Below, piece after piece: positions 1 through 10,850 of a DNA stretch of 64,000 nucleotides. Position 1 is the stretch's first letter. Each line of letters begins with the position of its first letter. The DNA is taken from the NCBI GenBank assembly GCA_034440615.1, contig JAOTOM010005099.1:662501-726500 (forward strand). The letters are read 5' to 3'. The translations under genes were made by a program, and so were the position numbers. Source of the stretch: Ashinkailepas kermadecensis. Its lineage: Eukaryota > Arthropoda > Thecostraca > Neolepadidae. Under the pieces are notes generated by a model. That model searched no databases. It was not told the origin of the DNA and worked only from the letters and a program-made list of their open reading frames with translations.

Positions 1-428
1 TAGGTTACGTTCAGTTTTATGGGAGTTATGGCGTCCCAAAGAAACCTTGTATTCGAACTTTTCAAAAACTGCCCGAGGCTATAGCTCAAAACCTACTGCT
101 CCGACAGACCTAAGACTTTCAGATTCGGAATCTGGGCACCTGATTACCCTGGGTACCAATTTTCATGAGAATCCGAGATGGTCGGGTGTTAATTTGCACC
201 CATCACCTGTTGAATCGTGCTGGAATGCCCCAGTTGAGAGACCGAGCTGGCATGCACCCTTACGGGCAGGTCGAGCCGTGGCAGCAGACAGGTCATTTAT
301 CTGATGAGGTGTTCACCCATAAATAATGCATGCCATGCTGCTGCCGGTGTTGGTCAGAGCGTTCACTACCTTGCTGTGAATCATGATGAGTTGAACATTG
401 TACGCCACTCTGAAACTGGTTCCGTCTG
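1..428. other. No recognisable gene or repeat
   Basis: Short open frames occur here, but none shows a recognisable domain and they start at non-ATG codons. The stretch is the left flank of a hAT-like terminus that begins at 429. Confidence 0.5.
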
Positions 429-2580
429 CAGGGGCGTTGCCACCGGGGGGACAGAGGGGGAAGTCGCCCCTCCTGCCGTGAGACTGCCCCCCCCCCCTCC
501 CCTGTAATTTGAGGAGGCCCCTATCCAGAAATGCACAGGAACAAAAGGTGAGCAAGGCGGCCGACGAGACAGAAGATCATGCTGTCAAGGAGGCCCCAAG
601 ACTGGCAACGATGCTCCCGTGAAATCTAATCAGGTCCTTACAAGCGACGTAGGACAGATATTTGGAGGAGGCCCCAGGACGAAAAGGATGTCACCGAGAC
701 GGGCAGGAAGCCACCCAGGTTAGACAAGAAGGCTTCCAATTGGTGGCAGGATATTCTTAATTTGGAAAACGAGGCCCCCAAGATGGAACAGGAGGTCTCT
801 ACAATAGAAAATAATGAATGATAGGAGATATTTCTCCGGACGCAAGAGGGAGCCCCAAGATGGGTAAGAAGGTCTCCGTAGGAATGAGAGAAGGCCACTG
901 AGACCAGCCAGATGAGGTCCATATTTTGGAAGGGGAGGACCCTAGGAGAGAAGATTTGGGACGATGACACAAAAGCACCCTGCGAAGAGGATAATGAGGC
1001 TCCAAACACAGGTGATGAGGCCTCCAAGACATGAGAGGAGGCCACTCATTTGAAAAATGAGTCACCAAGGAGAGGATAGGAGGTCCCAGAAATCAAGTGA
1101 GTGCCGACAATTGGCACGGAGGCCCCAAAGATTGCAAAGGCGGCCCCCGTGATTGCAAAGGAGGCCCACAGGATTGCAAAGGAGGCCCCCATAATTGCAA
1201 AGCAGGCCCATGATTGCAACGGAGGCCCCCTATGATTGCAGAGGAGGCCCCTATGATTGCAAAGGAGGCCCCCAGGATTGAAAAGGAAGCCCCCATTATT
1301 GCAAAGGAGGCCCCCATGATTGCAAAGCAGGTCCCAGGTTTGCAAAGGAGGCCCACAGGATTGAAAAGGAGGTCCTCAGGATTGCAAAGGAGGCACCCAG
1401 GATTGCAAAGCAGGCCCCAGGATTGCAAAGGATGCCCCCAGGATTGCAAAAGAGGCCCCCAGGATTGCAAAGTAGGTCCCAGGTTTGCAAAGGAGGCCCC
1501 CATGATTGCAAAGGAGGCCCCCGGGATTGCAAAGGAGGCCACATGATTGAAAAGGAGTCCCAAAGGATTGCAAAGGAGGCCCCCAAGGATAGCAAAGAAG
1601 GCCCCCAGGATTGCAAAGGAGGCCCAAACACGGGAAAAGACGCCCAAGAAAATGAGAGGAGGCCCTTACACGGAAGAGAAAGCCAGTGGATATGAAATGA
1701 GGTTTCGGAGACGCAAAAACAGTCCCAAAAACGGGTAAGGTTCCACCAAGATAGAAAAGGATGATCCAGAAACGTGGCAGGAGGCACCTAATTCGGAAGA
1801 GGACGACACAAAATTGGAAATGAGACTCTATGGTGAACGAGGAGGCCCATAAAATAGGAGAGAAAGGCCATTAGATAAGAAGGATGACTCCCAGGCGAGA
1901 AATAAGGTTCCAAGAAGGGTAAGAAGGTCCGCAGGAAATGACAAGGGAACTGAGATAGGACAGGTTGCTTATAATTTGGAAGAGGAGGCGCCTGGAAGAG
2001 AAGAGGAGTCCACCAGGAGATAATAGGCCGCACTTAAAATGGGGAAAGATCGAACCAAAACGCAGAGCAAGAGAACCCCAAGACGTGAGAGGAGACCCCT
2101 AATTTGAAAAAGGTCTCTGGAAGAGAAAAGTAGGCCCCTGCCGGGCTCGAGAGGAGTCCCTCAAGACGGAATAGGAGGTCTCCAGGACCGAATGAGGACA
2201 CGAAGACCGGAAGGAGTTCCCAGGAAATGAAAGGAGGCCCTTAAGATGTGAGTGGTAGCGGGTATGGAAGGAGGTGAGGTTTCCAAAATTGAAGATGCCC
2301 CCAAAACTTTGCGAGGACAAACGAGGAGGCCCACGAGGCGTGGCAGGAGGCCCCTAATTTGGCAGAGGATGTCCCTGTAACATGAGAGGAGGCCCATTCC
2401 ATGTTAAAGGGGCCCCAGGATGTAGCAGGAGGCCCTCCAAGAGAGGAGAGCGGGCCATTGGATATGGAGGAGGGTAGGCCACGAGAAGACATCCAAAACC
2501 GGTAAAGAGGCTCCAGGAAATGGGACGAGACCCCAAAGACGTAAGCGGAGGCCTATGATTTGCAAGAAGCTCCTAAGAAA
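429..2580 (+). mobile_element. hAT-like non-autonomous element, left-end copy with internal 21-bp minisatellite
   Basis: The stretch begins CAGGGGCGTTGCCAC, which matches the left terminus of the complete element at 10851-13016 with one difference. It then follows that element closely: a G/C-run leader, a segment with AATTTGAGGAGG, the GGATTGCAAAGGAGGCCCCC array at about 1100-1650, and a degenerate AGGAGGCCC-rich right half. Similarity fades after about 2140 and no right terminus lies nearby. A matching right terminus does occur at 9428. The open frames here on both strands are only readings of the 21-bp unit (period seven residues), so I do not call them genes. Orientation is given relative to the 10851 copy. 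Confidence 0.7.
1100..1650 (+). repeat. 21-bp GGATTGCAAAGGAGGCCCCC minisatellite
   Basis: About 25 tandem units of 20-22 bp sit here, with substitutions and one-base length changes. The same unit forms the core of the second element at about 11455-12430, so the array belongs to the element and not to the locus. Confidence 0.85.
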
Positions 2581-4700
2581 TTGTAGAAGTCGTGCCTGGG
2601 TACTTGAAAATCATGACATGGTCCCAAAAAGAGCCGGCCGTGGCCCCTGAAAATCACGCTGAGCCTGGGGGTACCAAAATGTCACGCCCGGACCTTGAAA
2701 ATCACGCTTGGGGCACGACAGGTCGTACCGTTCCCTAACAGTCTCATTGGGACACAAATGTAGTCGGGGCGACGAAAAACAATCCGGACATGGATAATCA
2801 CTCTAGGGCCCTAACAATGACGCCAAAAGCCTCCGAAACGTAGTGGACGCCCCAAAAGTGTCGAGGTCGCTAAAACTCGCGCTAGGGATCCAAGCAAATG
2901 ACGTCGGGTCACAAAAGATTGCATTGGACTAAAAAAAAGTCTCGTCGCAGCACTTGAAAATCACACTGGGGGCCCAAAAGGTCTAAAAGTTGCAGCTGCC
3001 CTAACAAATAAATTATCAACCGGAATGTCACTCTACGGCCTCAAAAATCGGGTCAGTCCCCAAAAAACCCGTTGGGCACCGAAAAAAACGTCTCAGGACA
3101 TCGAGAGCAAAAATCGCACAGAGAAACCGAAGAATCGTACCGGGACCAAAAATGTCACATAAGGACTTTAAAACGATAGAACTCGATGTCCAAAAAGTTC
3201 ACACCGAGACTCGATCGAATCGACCCCAGCATCGGAAAATTAAGAACAGGTCCGAAAAAAGTTACCTGGAGGGCTTTTACACTCCGAAAGGTGCCATCGG
3301 CTGAATAAAACACCTTCGGTGGCCGCAGTGGCATATCAAAGGGGCAAATGTCCCCTCTCTCCCAAGAGGGATAAGCTCCCAAAAATCGTGCCGTGGCCTC
3401 AAAAAGTCGCGCTGGGGCCACACAAAGTCGCGCTGGGGCAACACAAATTCGCGTCGGTCCACCAGAATTCGCGCAGGGGACTCACCCGGTAAATACGGCG
3501 CGACCAGAAAACTCGCTCCGAGGCCCGAAAATCTGCAACAGGAACCGCCAAGATCGCGTTGGGGTCAAAGCTAAGTACAACGCGCCGCGCAAACCCGAAC
3601 CGGTTCCCCAAATATCGCGTTCGGGACCTACAATTCCCATCGGTAGTCCCAAAAATTTGGTCTGGGCATCAAACATTCACGTTGGGGCTCTAGAAATTCA
3701 CCAGAAACTCACCGGAAAAAGGCCTCTAGGGTCCCACATAAGCACAGTGTGACCACAAAAATCACACCGGTATCCCCCCAAAAATTCAAGCCGGAGCCTT
3801 CCAAAATAAGGAGGGATTCCAAAAAATAGCTGTCCGGATCAGGAAAATCGCTCCGGAGCACCAAACATATCATCAGATCCCTTCACAAATCGCGTACGGT
3901 CCAGAAAAACATACCGGAGCTCGAAAAAAATCGAGGTAAGATACAAAAACATGGCGCCAGGGGCTCGCAAAAATTATGCCGGGATTCGACCTTTAAAGAA
4001 AATTCAGACGAGATCCACAAAAATCACATTGAGCCCTGGAAACTGGCGTTGGGTTCCCGGAACCACGCGCCTAGGCGCGATAAGTCACACTGGGACGAAG
4101 ACAAATCGCACCGAAGCCCCCAAATTGCACTCGGGCCGCAGAAATGTGCGTCAGAAACCCCAAATAAACACAGCGTGATCCTGAGAGCACAACGGGCGCC
4201 GAAAGTGCAACTGGCCCTCCAAAGCGCACAGTCTCGCAAAAAGCGACAGGGCCTTAAAACATGCGTTGCAGCCTTAAATTAACATACCAGGGGCTCTAAA
4301 AAAATAAACCTGAAGCTCCCAAGGCACACAGGAGCCATGCGACTGCACAAGGGCCTGACAAAGAGGCTGGCGCCGCAAAAAGCAGCATGGTCCCAAAACG
4401 AACAAAAAGACCGAGTACTAAATAAACATATCAGGATCTTTGAAAGCGCCCAGACACCAAAAAAAAAATCATCGGTGCACAAAAAGCAACAAAACCCTAA
4501 AACGACCAGGGGTTTCGAAAATGTGCTGAGCTCCGAACAAAAATGGATTGAAGTCCTAAGACACATCCGTAGACGAAGCAAGACGAAACGGGTAAAAATG
4601 AACACTGAGGCAGGGCCTCAGTCCGATAGGCAATCTGGGAGCATATTTAAGCAAATATATGAGGTGCATCAAAGCTCAGCGGGTATCCGCATTTCTTAAC
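2580..4700. repeat. Highly degenerate short-period repeat field
   Basis: Motifs such as AAAATCACGCTGGGGCC recur every 20-25 bases with heavy decay, for example around 2690, 2950, 3390, 3430 and 3650. It looks like an old minisatellite that has lost its register. No credible coding frame is visible. The stretch follows directly on the decayed right half of the hAT-like copy at 429. Confidence 0.5.
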
Positions 4701-7445
4701 CACCATAACATGTTGGATATAGGGAACTAATGATCGAATTTAAGTAATCGAATGTTCGCAGCGAACGTCCATACGAAGCATTCCATCACGTCAAATATGG
4801 CTCATGTCTATCATGTGGCAGCAATTAGCAAAATGTAGCAGGCCTTGCAGAAACGGTATCATCGCACGAGGTGTAGCGAATGCGCCGAATGCGCAAGATC
4901 GGTGTGCATGTGCACGAACGTTGGCGTCGTGGCGACCGGGCGCTATGAACTGGAATGTCTGAAATTGGGAAATTTTACATTCTAAAGTGGTTTGTGTATG
5001 TCTAATTTCAGCAGTGTGAGGTGACGTATCAAGGGATACCAAAAGAAAACATTATAACAGGGTGGGAGAGTTAGGATTGAAATCCCACGAATCAGAAGCG
5101 ATAGTGGTAGATTAGGCCCCTCCATATGACCATTCAGTTGATCACCAAATATTTTATTTAAAAAGGTCCCCTTTGACAAAATAGTGGTTCAAATCCGAGG
5201 ACTTTTTAATGGGGTAGGTGGACCCCTTAAAATACGTTTTGCACCCTTCCCTTGACGCAAATATAGGTACGGCACTGGTCTACCAATAATTTTCAGAAAT
5301 ATGGGGCAAAGCCAACATTGAGGGGGAAATTCCCCCTCACAAGCATACAAAACAACACCGATGCCCTATACAAATTGGAAGAAATTATGTTTATAAATGC
5401 ATTTTTTCCTACAAACTTGTCTTCTGTTATTATAGCCTGCATGATTAGAGCTTCCCAGCTTGAATACCTTCTCAACGACGTCATTTACAAAACGGTGCAG
5501 CACAGCGAAAATCATGGGCGTGACGGCGTGTAATTTGAAAGTTTTGCAATATTTCTGCATTGCTATTGTTGCATTGTTGCATTGTCATTCATGCACTTGT
5601 AGGGGTGGCGGCTCTGCCGTCGGTGGGGAGTGGGGGTGGTGGTTTCGGTGGTTTGGCGGGTGTGGCGAGTGAGGGGTGTGTGGGGTGTAGCTGTGCTGGA
5701 ATGTGTGGGAGGTTAGCTCGGGTGTGTGTGAAACTATAATGGGTGTGTGAAAAGTAATAGTGTGTGAAAGTAAGGCCAACCGAGCCTAAACTGGAACTGC
5801 TGTGAGTGATAAAGTATGGGGCTTTATTTTAGCCGATAACACTTTAGCAAGGCTGAGCATGAGCTGACTCTTGACTTATACAGGGCTAATTCAAACTGAG
5901 CTAACTCACTCCTTTGCTGATTATACATGTGTCAGGAATGTGTTCTGCTGTGTTTCCCCGCCACCTCCACCACACATTCCACAAACCCCGACCGGCTTGA
6001 TGGTGTGTGCTACCGTCCCTAACACGAATTTATAGGTGTGCGAGGTCAAAGTTTTGGGAACACCATATAGGTAAATGAGTGCTTCTAGCCTAATTAGAAA
6101 GGTTACGTGGTATTTAGAGAATTAATGAAAAATGGAATTTGCTTTTAGTTTTCATGTCTTGTCCCAAATTGGGACTTTTGGATGCTGATAGTAATATAAT
6201 TTTGTACAATGTACCGCACGAAATAGGTGCCTGTGATTGAGCCCCAAGCGGCTTCCGCTGGTCCTTAAAGCTACCTAACACACATTCATTCTCCTCATTC
6301 ACTTCACATTCGTTCGTCCCATTCATTCTTTCCTTATTAATTAATGAAATGCTTGGTCTCCAAATTTGGCTCCTCCTCCCCCCCCCCCCCCCCCCAGCGG
6401 TACACAAACACATATATCGACAGACCATTGCTCTTTTTGTGGTAGATTGGCCGAATATGTAAATCTTCCACTGCCATCATAGCTGGCCACGCCATTATTG
6501 ACAGTGTTCCTCGCCTGGATGAAGGCTTAACTGCCAAGACGGGGGCTCGTCGTAATGGCTCCGAGGGCTTATGCAAGTGCTCTGGTATCTTTGACTGACA
6601 TACCCTAGCCTTAAAGAAAGGTCGGTGCCGCAGCGGGCTTTACCTGCCGTATACTGATAATATGCGACCAGGTGAACATGCTCACGAGCGGGCACGGATC
6701 CCTACCACGTTGGGCACGCCCCCTGGCCGTCTTTATAACCTAGCCTGCCCTACCCTTTCAACCTCAGGGCTTATGGCACGCCAAACCTGTCCGAACGTTC
6801 CCCCGAACGCCATACAGCTCCGTGTCCAAACGTATAGCGAACGGGGGCGGACTCACGACCGTGCAGTGTTTTGCCCTAACCTAATGTTCGGCGCCAAACT
6901 CGACGGACGCAAGGTGGGGCTCAACAGCTCATCAGACCGTGCCTACTGTGCCTGCCCCCAGCTGCTTCAATGGTTCACAGAGGCCAGTGGGATTTCGCAC
7001 TAAAAGAACCAGAGCATCTGCTTAATGCCCCCAAAGTATGCAGTCATCGCACCCCTTCTCGCAATTGGACATCATCCAAACGCAGATCATATATATATAA
7101 ACAACATTACTATTCTAGTCAAGTTAAAAACTGGCTTTCACACTCATTACCCTTACCCGGGAACGTGCAGTCCATAAGAGGATGGCTCGCAGGTCGACTG
7201 CCTCGCTTATATGTGCATTTGCTTCATATGACAAATTAATCTCAGGCAAACATCAAACACCATTTAAACATCATTCCTTGTGCTGGAAAGTGCAAGCGGC
7301 ACTGTCTACACCCCTTTTCGCAATTGCAGGCTGTTTGTCACCCGGTCAAAGCGAAAGCGCGACGCGCACTCCTCAGCGCCCGAGGCACAGCCGCAATTTT
7401 CGGTCTGGATGTAAATAACCTCCTCTCCACCCACCTGAGCACCGA

Positions 7446-7745
7446 GGTATTTACTATGCTGCCGGTCCTGGGAGGGTCGTATTCCTTACGCCATTCATTG
7501 ACGTTAACTCCCCCCCCCCGGAGGGTCGGTTACTCGGTCATTGTGTTCTAACCTCAATGCCATCTGATTTAAATATCCAAGGCCCTCCCCTCCACTTGAT
7601 TGCCGACGTGTTTACTACGCTACCGGTCGGGAAGGGTCGTATCCCTTACGTCATCCATTGACGGAAGTCCCCCCTCTCCGACCATCTGACCTCCGAGGTA
7701 TTTACTATGCTGCCAGTCCTGGGAGGGTCGTATTCCACGTCGCTA
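7446..7745 (+). repeat. Three degenerate copies of a roughly 60-bp segment
   Basis: Segments starting at 7446, 7606 and 7694 share GTATTTACTATGCTGCC and GGGAGGGTCGTATTCC with a few changes. The spacing is irregular (160 and 88 bp), so this is a decayed local duplication and not a regular array. Confidence 0.6.
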
Positions 7746-8163
7746 ATCCCGCCCGGCAATGGCTGGGCAACTGCTTCGGGACTCTGCTGGTACACTGAAA
7801 CATTTTCTATCATCAAGGGTAATATATATTTACATGTATTTACATTGCAAGCCAACAGGACCGGGACCGGTTCCTGGCACACGTTTTCGCCATCCAACCC
7901 CCTCCCCCATCCCTGCCTACCTACCCTGTCATTATATGCTAAGCATGCGACGCTAACGCCGCCTTCCTCCTAGGCTAATCATCCATCAACGACCGGGGAC
8001 TTCGTCGGTTGGGGCGACGGCGCCAGGCGGTCTGGCACTCGCTGAGTGGTGGCCATCGGGTAGTACGAAGATGGAAGGGAAGGCGTCGGTCTAAGACTCA
8101 CATTTCGCTGGTGATTTATCTCGTGCTCGGTTTCTTTCTTCTCGGCTGCTTCGGAGACTCGTC

Positions 8164-8245
8164 CTGTCTGAGGACGCCGGAGAGTGTGCCCTGTCTGAGG
8201 ACATCAGAGAGTGTTCTTCTGTCTGAGGATGTCAGAGCATGTGCC
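8164..8245 (+). repeat. Three-unit 27-28 bp tandem repeat (CTGTCTGAGGA)
   Basis: Units start at 8164, 8191 and 8219. Each begins CTGTCTGAGGA and ends near GTGTGCC or a variant of it. Confidence 0.75.
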
Positions 8246-9345
8246 CCCGTTTTCTTCCGGTCTTCCAGTTTTGTTCCAGTTTCGGAAGCCCCGCCTCTTC
8301 TATCCGCTGGCCACTCCCAGGGCTTCGGATTGTGCGCTTGTTTTGGATTGGTGGAAGTGCAGTTTTCTTTCCTTAGGCCGGGTATGTTGTAGAGTCGTCT
8401 GGGGCCGCCAGGATGGTCTGCCGGGACTTGTACATTTTCCTCTCAGCTGGCGGTGTTCCAGATCTGGGTCACCGACCCGTCTGTTGGTCTGGATCTGCTT
8501 GTTTTCGCATCTCTGGTGGCCAGCTGTACGAGGAGGGAAGGAGGGTGCCAGGCGATTAGCCTAGTTCGCCGTTAGTGGTTGTTTCCCCGATGCCGCCTTT
8601 GAAGTTCTGACGTCCGTACCGCTGGAGTTCGTCTGCGCTTGAGAACAGGTCTCTTTGTCTTCGGTCAGTAGTCGTGAGAAGCGCAGAACGCTGCCCGACG
8701 CCGTCGCCCGGTTTCTACGTTTTCGAAAAGTAAAAAAAATGTAAACCTGCTAACACACTGTTGTTCAATGCTTGTTCTTGCCGTGAATTTATTCGCTGAG
8801 GATTTAATATTTTAGCTTGTGTGCTAGGTAGGTGCCTTATAGCCAGCACCAAATACTATACAAAGAAATAAATCCCTAAGATGGCGATAAGAAAACCAAT
8901 TCAATACACTTCTCGTTGCTACCGTCGGCAAATGTTCGTCGTTGGACTGAGGAATGATCGTTTAAGCTTACTTATAACATCAAGCTGGTGGGAATGACTA
9001 ACAGTAGTGATGAATATAGCTATATTCAGTTAAACTTGGTGGACATAGAAGTGGGTTGAACAATGGGAGACATCTTTAAGATATGTTCAGCACCAAACCC
9101 GCCAGCTCACTGGAATCTAGAGGCCAACGGGAAGATTCTTCTGGTCGAGAAAGCATTAAGACATTGGTTTGTTTTGGTACTTAGGTATTTATCCACGTTT
9201 ACTTATTGATACCCTGGCATGGCTCAGTTCTCAGCGAAAAAAAAGATTATTGCTATTACGTTTTGCGTAAATGATGCGCCATGCCAAGAACAAACAAGAC
9301 ATCAAAATGAAATCATGTTTCCCATTCTTGAACCATACCAAGTGC

Positions 9346-9428
9346 CTAAAAATAGGACGCCCCTTTCGGGGAGCAGGAGGACCCCTTCCAACATTGCCCC
9401 CCTGGAAGAATGTGTGGCGACGCCACTG
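9346..9428 (+). mobile_element. Right terminus of a hAT-like element
   Basis: The block contains CCCCTTCCAACATTGCCCCC and ends GTGGCGACGCCACTG at 9428. This is the same right end seen on the complete element at 13016. No internal array or left end is adjacent. It is either a solo end or the distal end of the copy that begins at 429. Confidence 0.7.
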
Positions 9429-9456
9429 ATCGTCTGTTGCGGCGACGTCGGTCGGC

Positions 9457-9489
9457 CTCAGTAGACGTATCTCGGATACGTCTACTGAG
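9457..9489. repeat. Perfect 15-bp stem, 3-nt loop hairpin
   Basis: CTCAGTAGACGTATC (9457-9471) is followed by TCG and then its exact reverse complement (9475-9489). It lies 28 bp beyond the hAT-like right terminus. Its function is unknown. Confidence 0.85.
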
Positions 9490-10356
9490 TACGTCACTGT
9501 CTCGTTCTTTCTGGGAGGCCTCTGCTGTTTCGTGCTTGCACTGGATCCGCAACGGCCGACAGAAGCGGATTGAAGACGGCGTGGGTTGGTCCAGACGCAA
9601 GTGCCACCCACTGTTAGTTACAAAGGCATCAGAGTGGTACAGAACATGTTTTGTTCTGTAGCTTCATCGCCCTCTCCCATCTGTTTGTATACAACTTGCC
9701 CTGTTGCCTCGTGAAATTCCCATTTGACGTGAAGCATGGCCGAAGTGCAGGTGCTGGATGACGTCGACTGCTGGTCGGCAGGTGAAGCTAAGTCCGTACG
9801 GGCGACAGACGGCAGAAATGCCACCAGCCACTGCGTCGTATGATCCAGGAGAGCCTGTAGAGAGCTGACGTATGATGCAGGAGAACTGACGTCTCGGTGA
9901 ATTGCATGCTGTTGACTGCCGGATAGCACCCTACCTTGGCCTCATGCAACTTTCCGTAGGCAGGCAGGATGTCTGTCTTCGCCCCATCATTCGTCATTCG
10001 GCGGATCATACGGTAGCCGTGCACAGACAAGTCAGCTGACATACACATTGCCACCGCCCGGTCTCCTTACACGCGCTCGGGTTGGCTCACTTTAGAGCTT
10101 CTGAGAGCCCGACGAATCTTGCTGGGCCGATTCGGTTATTCCCCACCTGTCGCAGCACGAAAGCCGCGTCCTTCATGCCCTCAGCACAAGCACTTTGCCT
10201 TGCAGCCTCCACGAGCTACAGAGAACTGTGCTGTTGAGCAACTCTTGAGGACGCCCGACGCTGAGAACGGGCGCTGAGCTGGTCCTAGATTCTACCTGAT
10301 CGCCCTCGCGCTCCCTCCACGGCCTCGTCATCAAGGCGGGTCTTAGCTTCATCGTC

Positions 10357-10620
10357 ACTCACGACGTGGTCACCACACTTTAGGGACACGCAGAACACCT
10401 CGTCTCCCGAAAGATAAGTCGCAAACTGACTTTTGAATGTACTCTGGGATCGCTCACACTTAACCGACTTTCCTTTTAAGTTCTTGGTGATCAAGTCGGT
10501 CGCCTTTTTCCTGTCCGCAATCGACGACTCAATCGGGAGATAGTCCTGAGGGATTTTCTCCATAGCCAACTGCAAACTATAAGTAAATACACGAGCATAA
10601 TAGTTTCCACGCTCAAACAC
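10357..10620 (-). CDS. Unrecognised possible exon
   Basis: A minus-strand frame is open across this interval. It has no in-frame ATG at its edge and I recognise no domain in it. A strong donor-like GTGAGT lies on the minus strand just below 10357. A CTAAC branch-point-like motif precedes an AG at about 10621. These would fit an internal exon, but the supposed acceptor lacks a pyrimidine tract and no neighbouring exon was found. It could equally be chance open sequence between repeats. Confidence 0.2.
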
Positions 10621-10842
10621 TTTTGGTCAGTTAGGGGATTTTTGTTTGCACAGCGATCGCTGGATCAGGCTACCCGGTCAAAACACCCCGCCAGCCGGCG
10701 CGTCGCGGCGTCCGACTGGGGCTTCCCCGTGCCGGCCACCGCATCGCACCACGACCTGCCGGCGCTTCCCCGTGCCGGCCACCGCATCGCACCGCGACCT
10801 GCCGGCATACAATTGATCACTACACCGGTGTTAGAGCAGATA

Positions 10843-10850
10843 GGTGCAGC
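10843..10850 (+). repeat. 8-bp target-site duplication, left (GGTGCAGC)
   Basis: GGTGCAGC lies immediately left of the hAT-type element and is repeated exactly at 13017-13024. Confidence 0.9.

Larger units (their letters stand above)
4700..9345. other. Gene-poor stretch with small simple repeats
   Basis: I see no protein domain here. Items present are a TGTG-rich tract (about 5640-5770), a poly-C run (about 6377-6396), a short AT tract near 7090, three related segments containing TTTACTATGCTGCC-like sequence (7446, 7606 and 7694), and a small tandem repeat at 8164-8245. Open frames are short and mostly lack an ATG start. Confidence 0.5.

Noticed and set aside
1093..1787. Long overlapping frames over the 21-bp array as repetitive proteins
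   Set aside because: Several frames on both strands are open only because the unit lacks stops. The array belongs to a non-coding hAT-type element.
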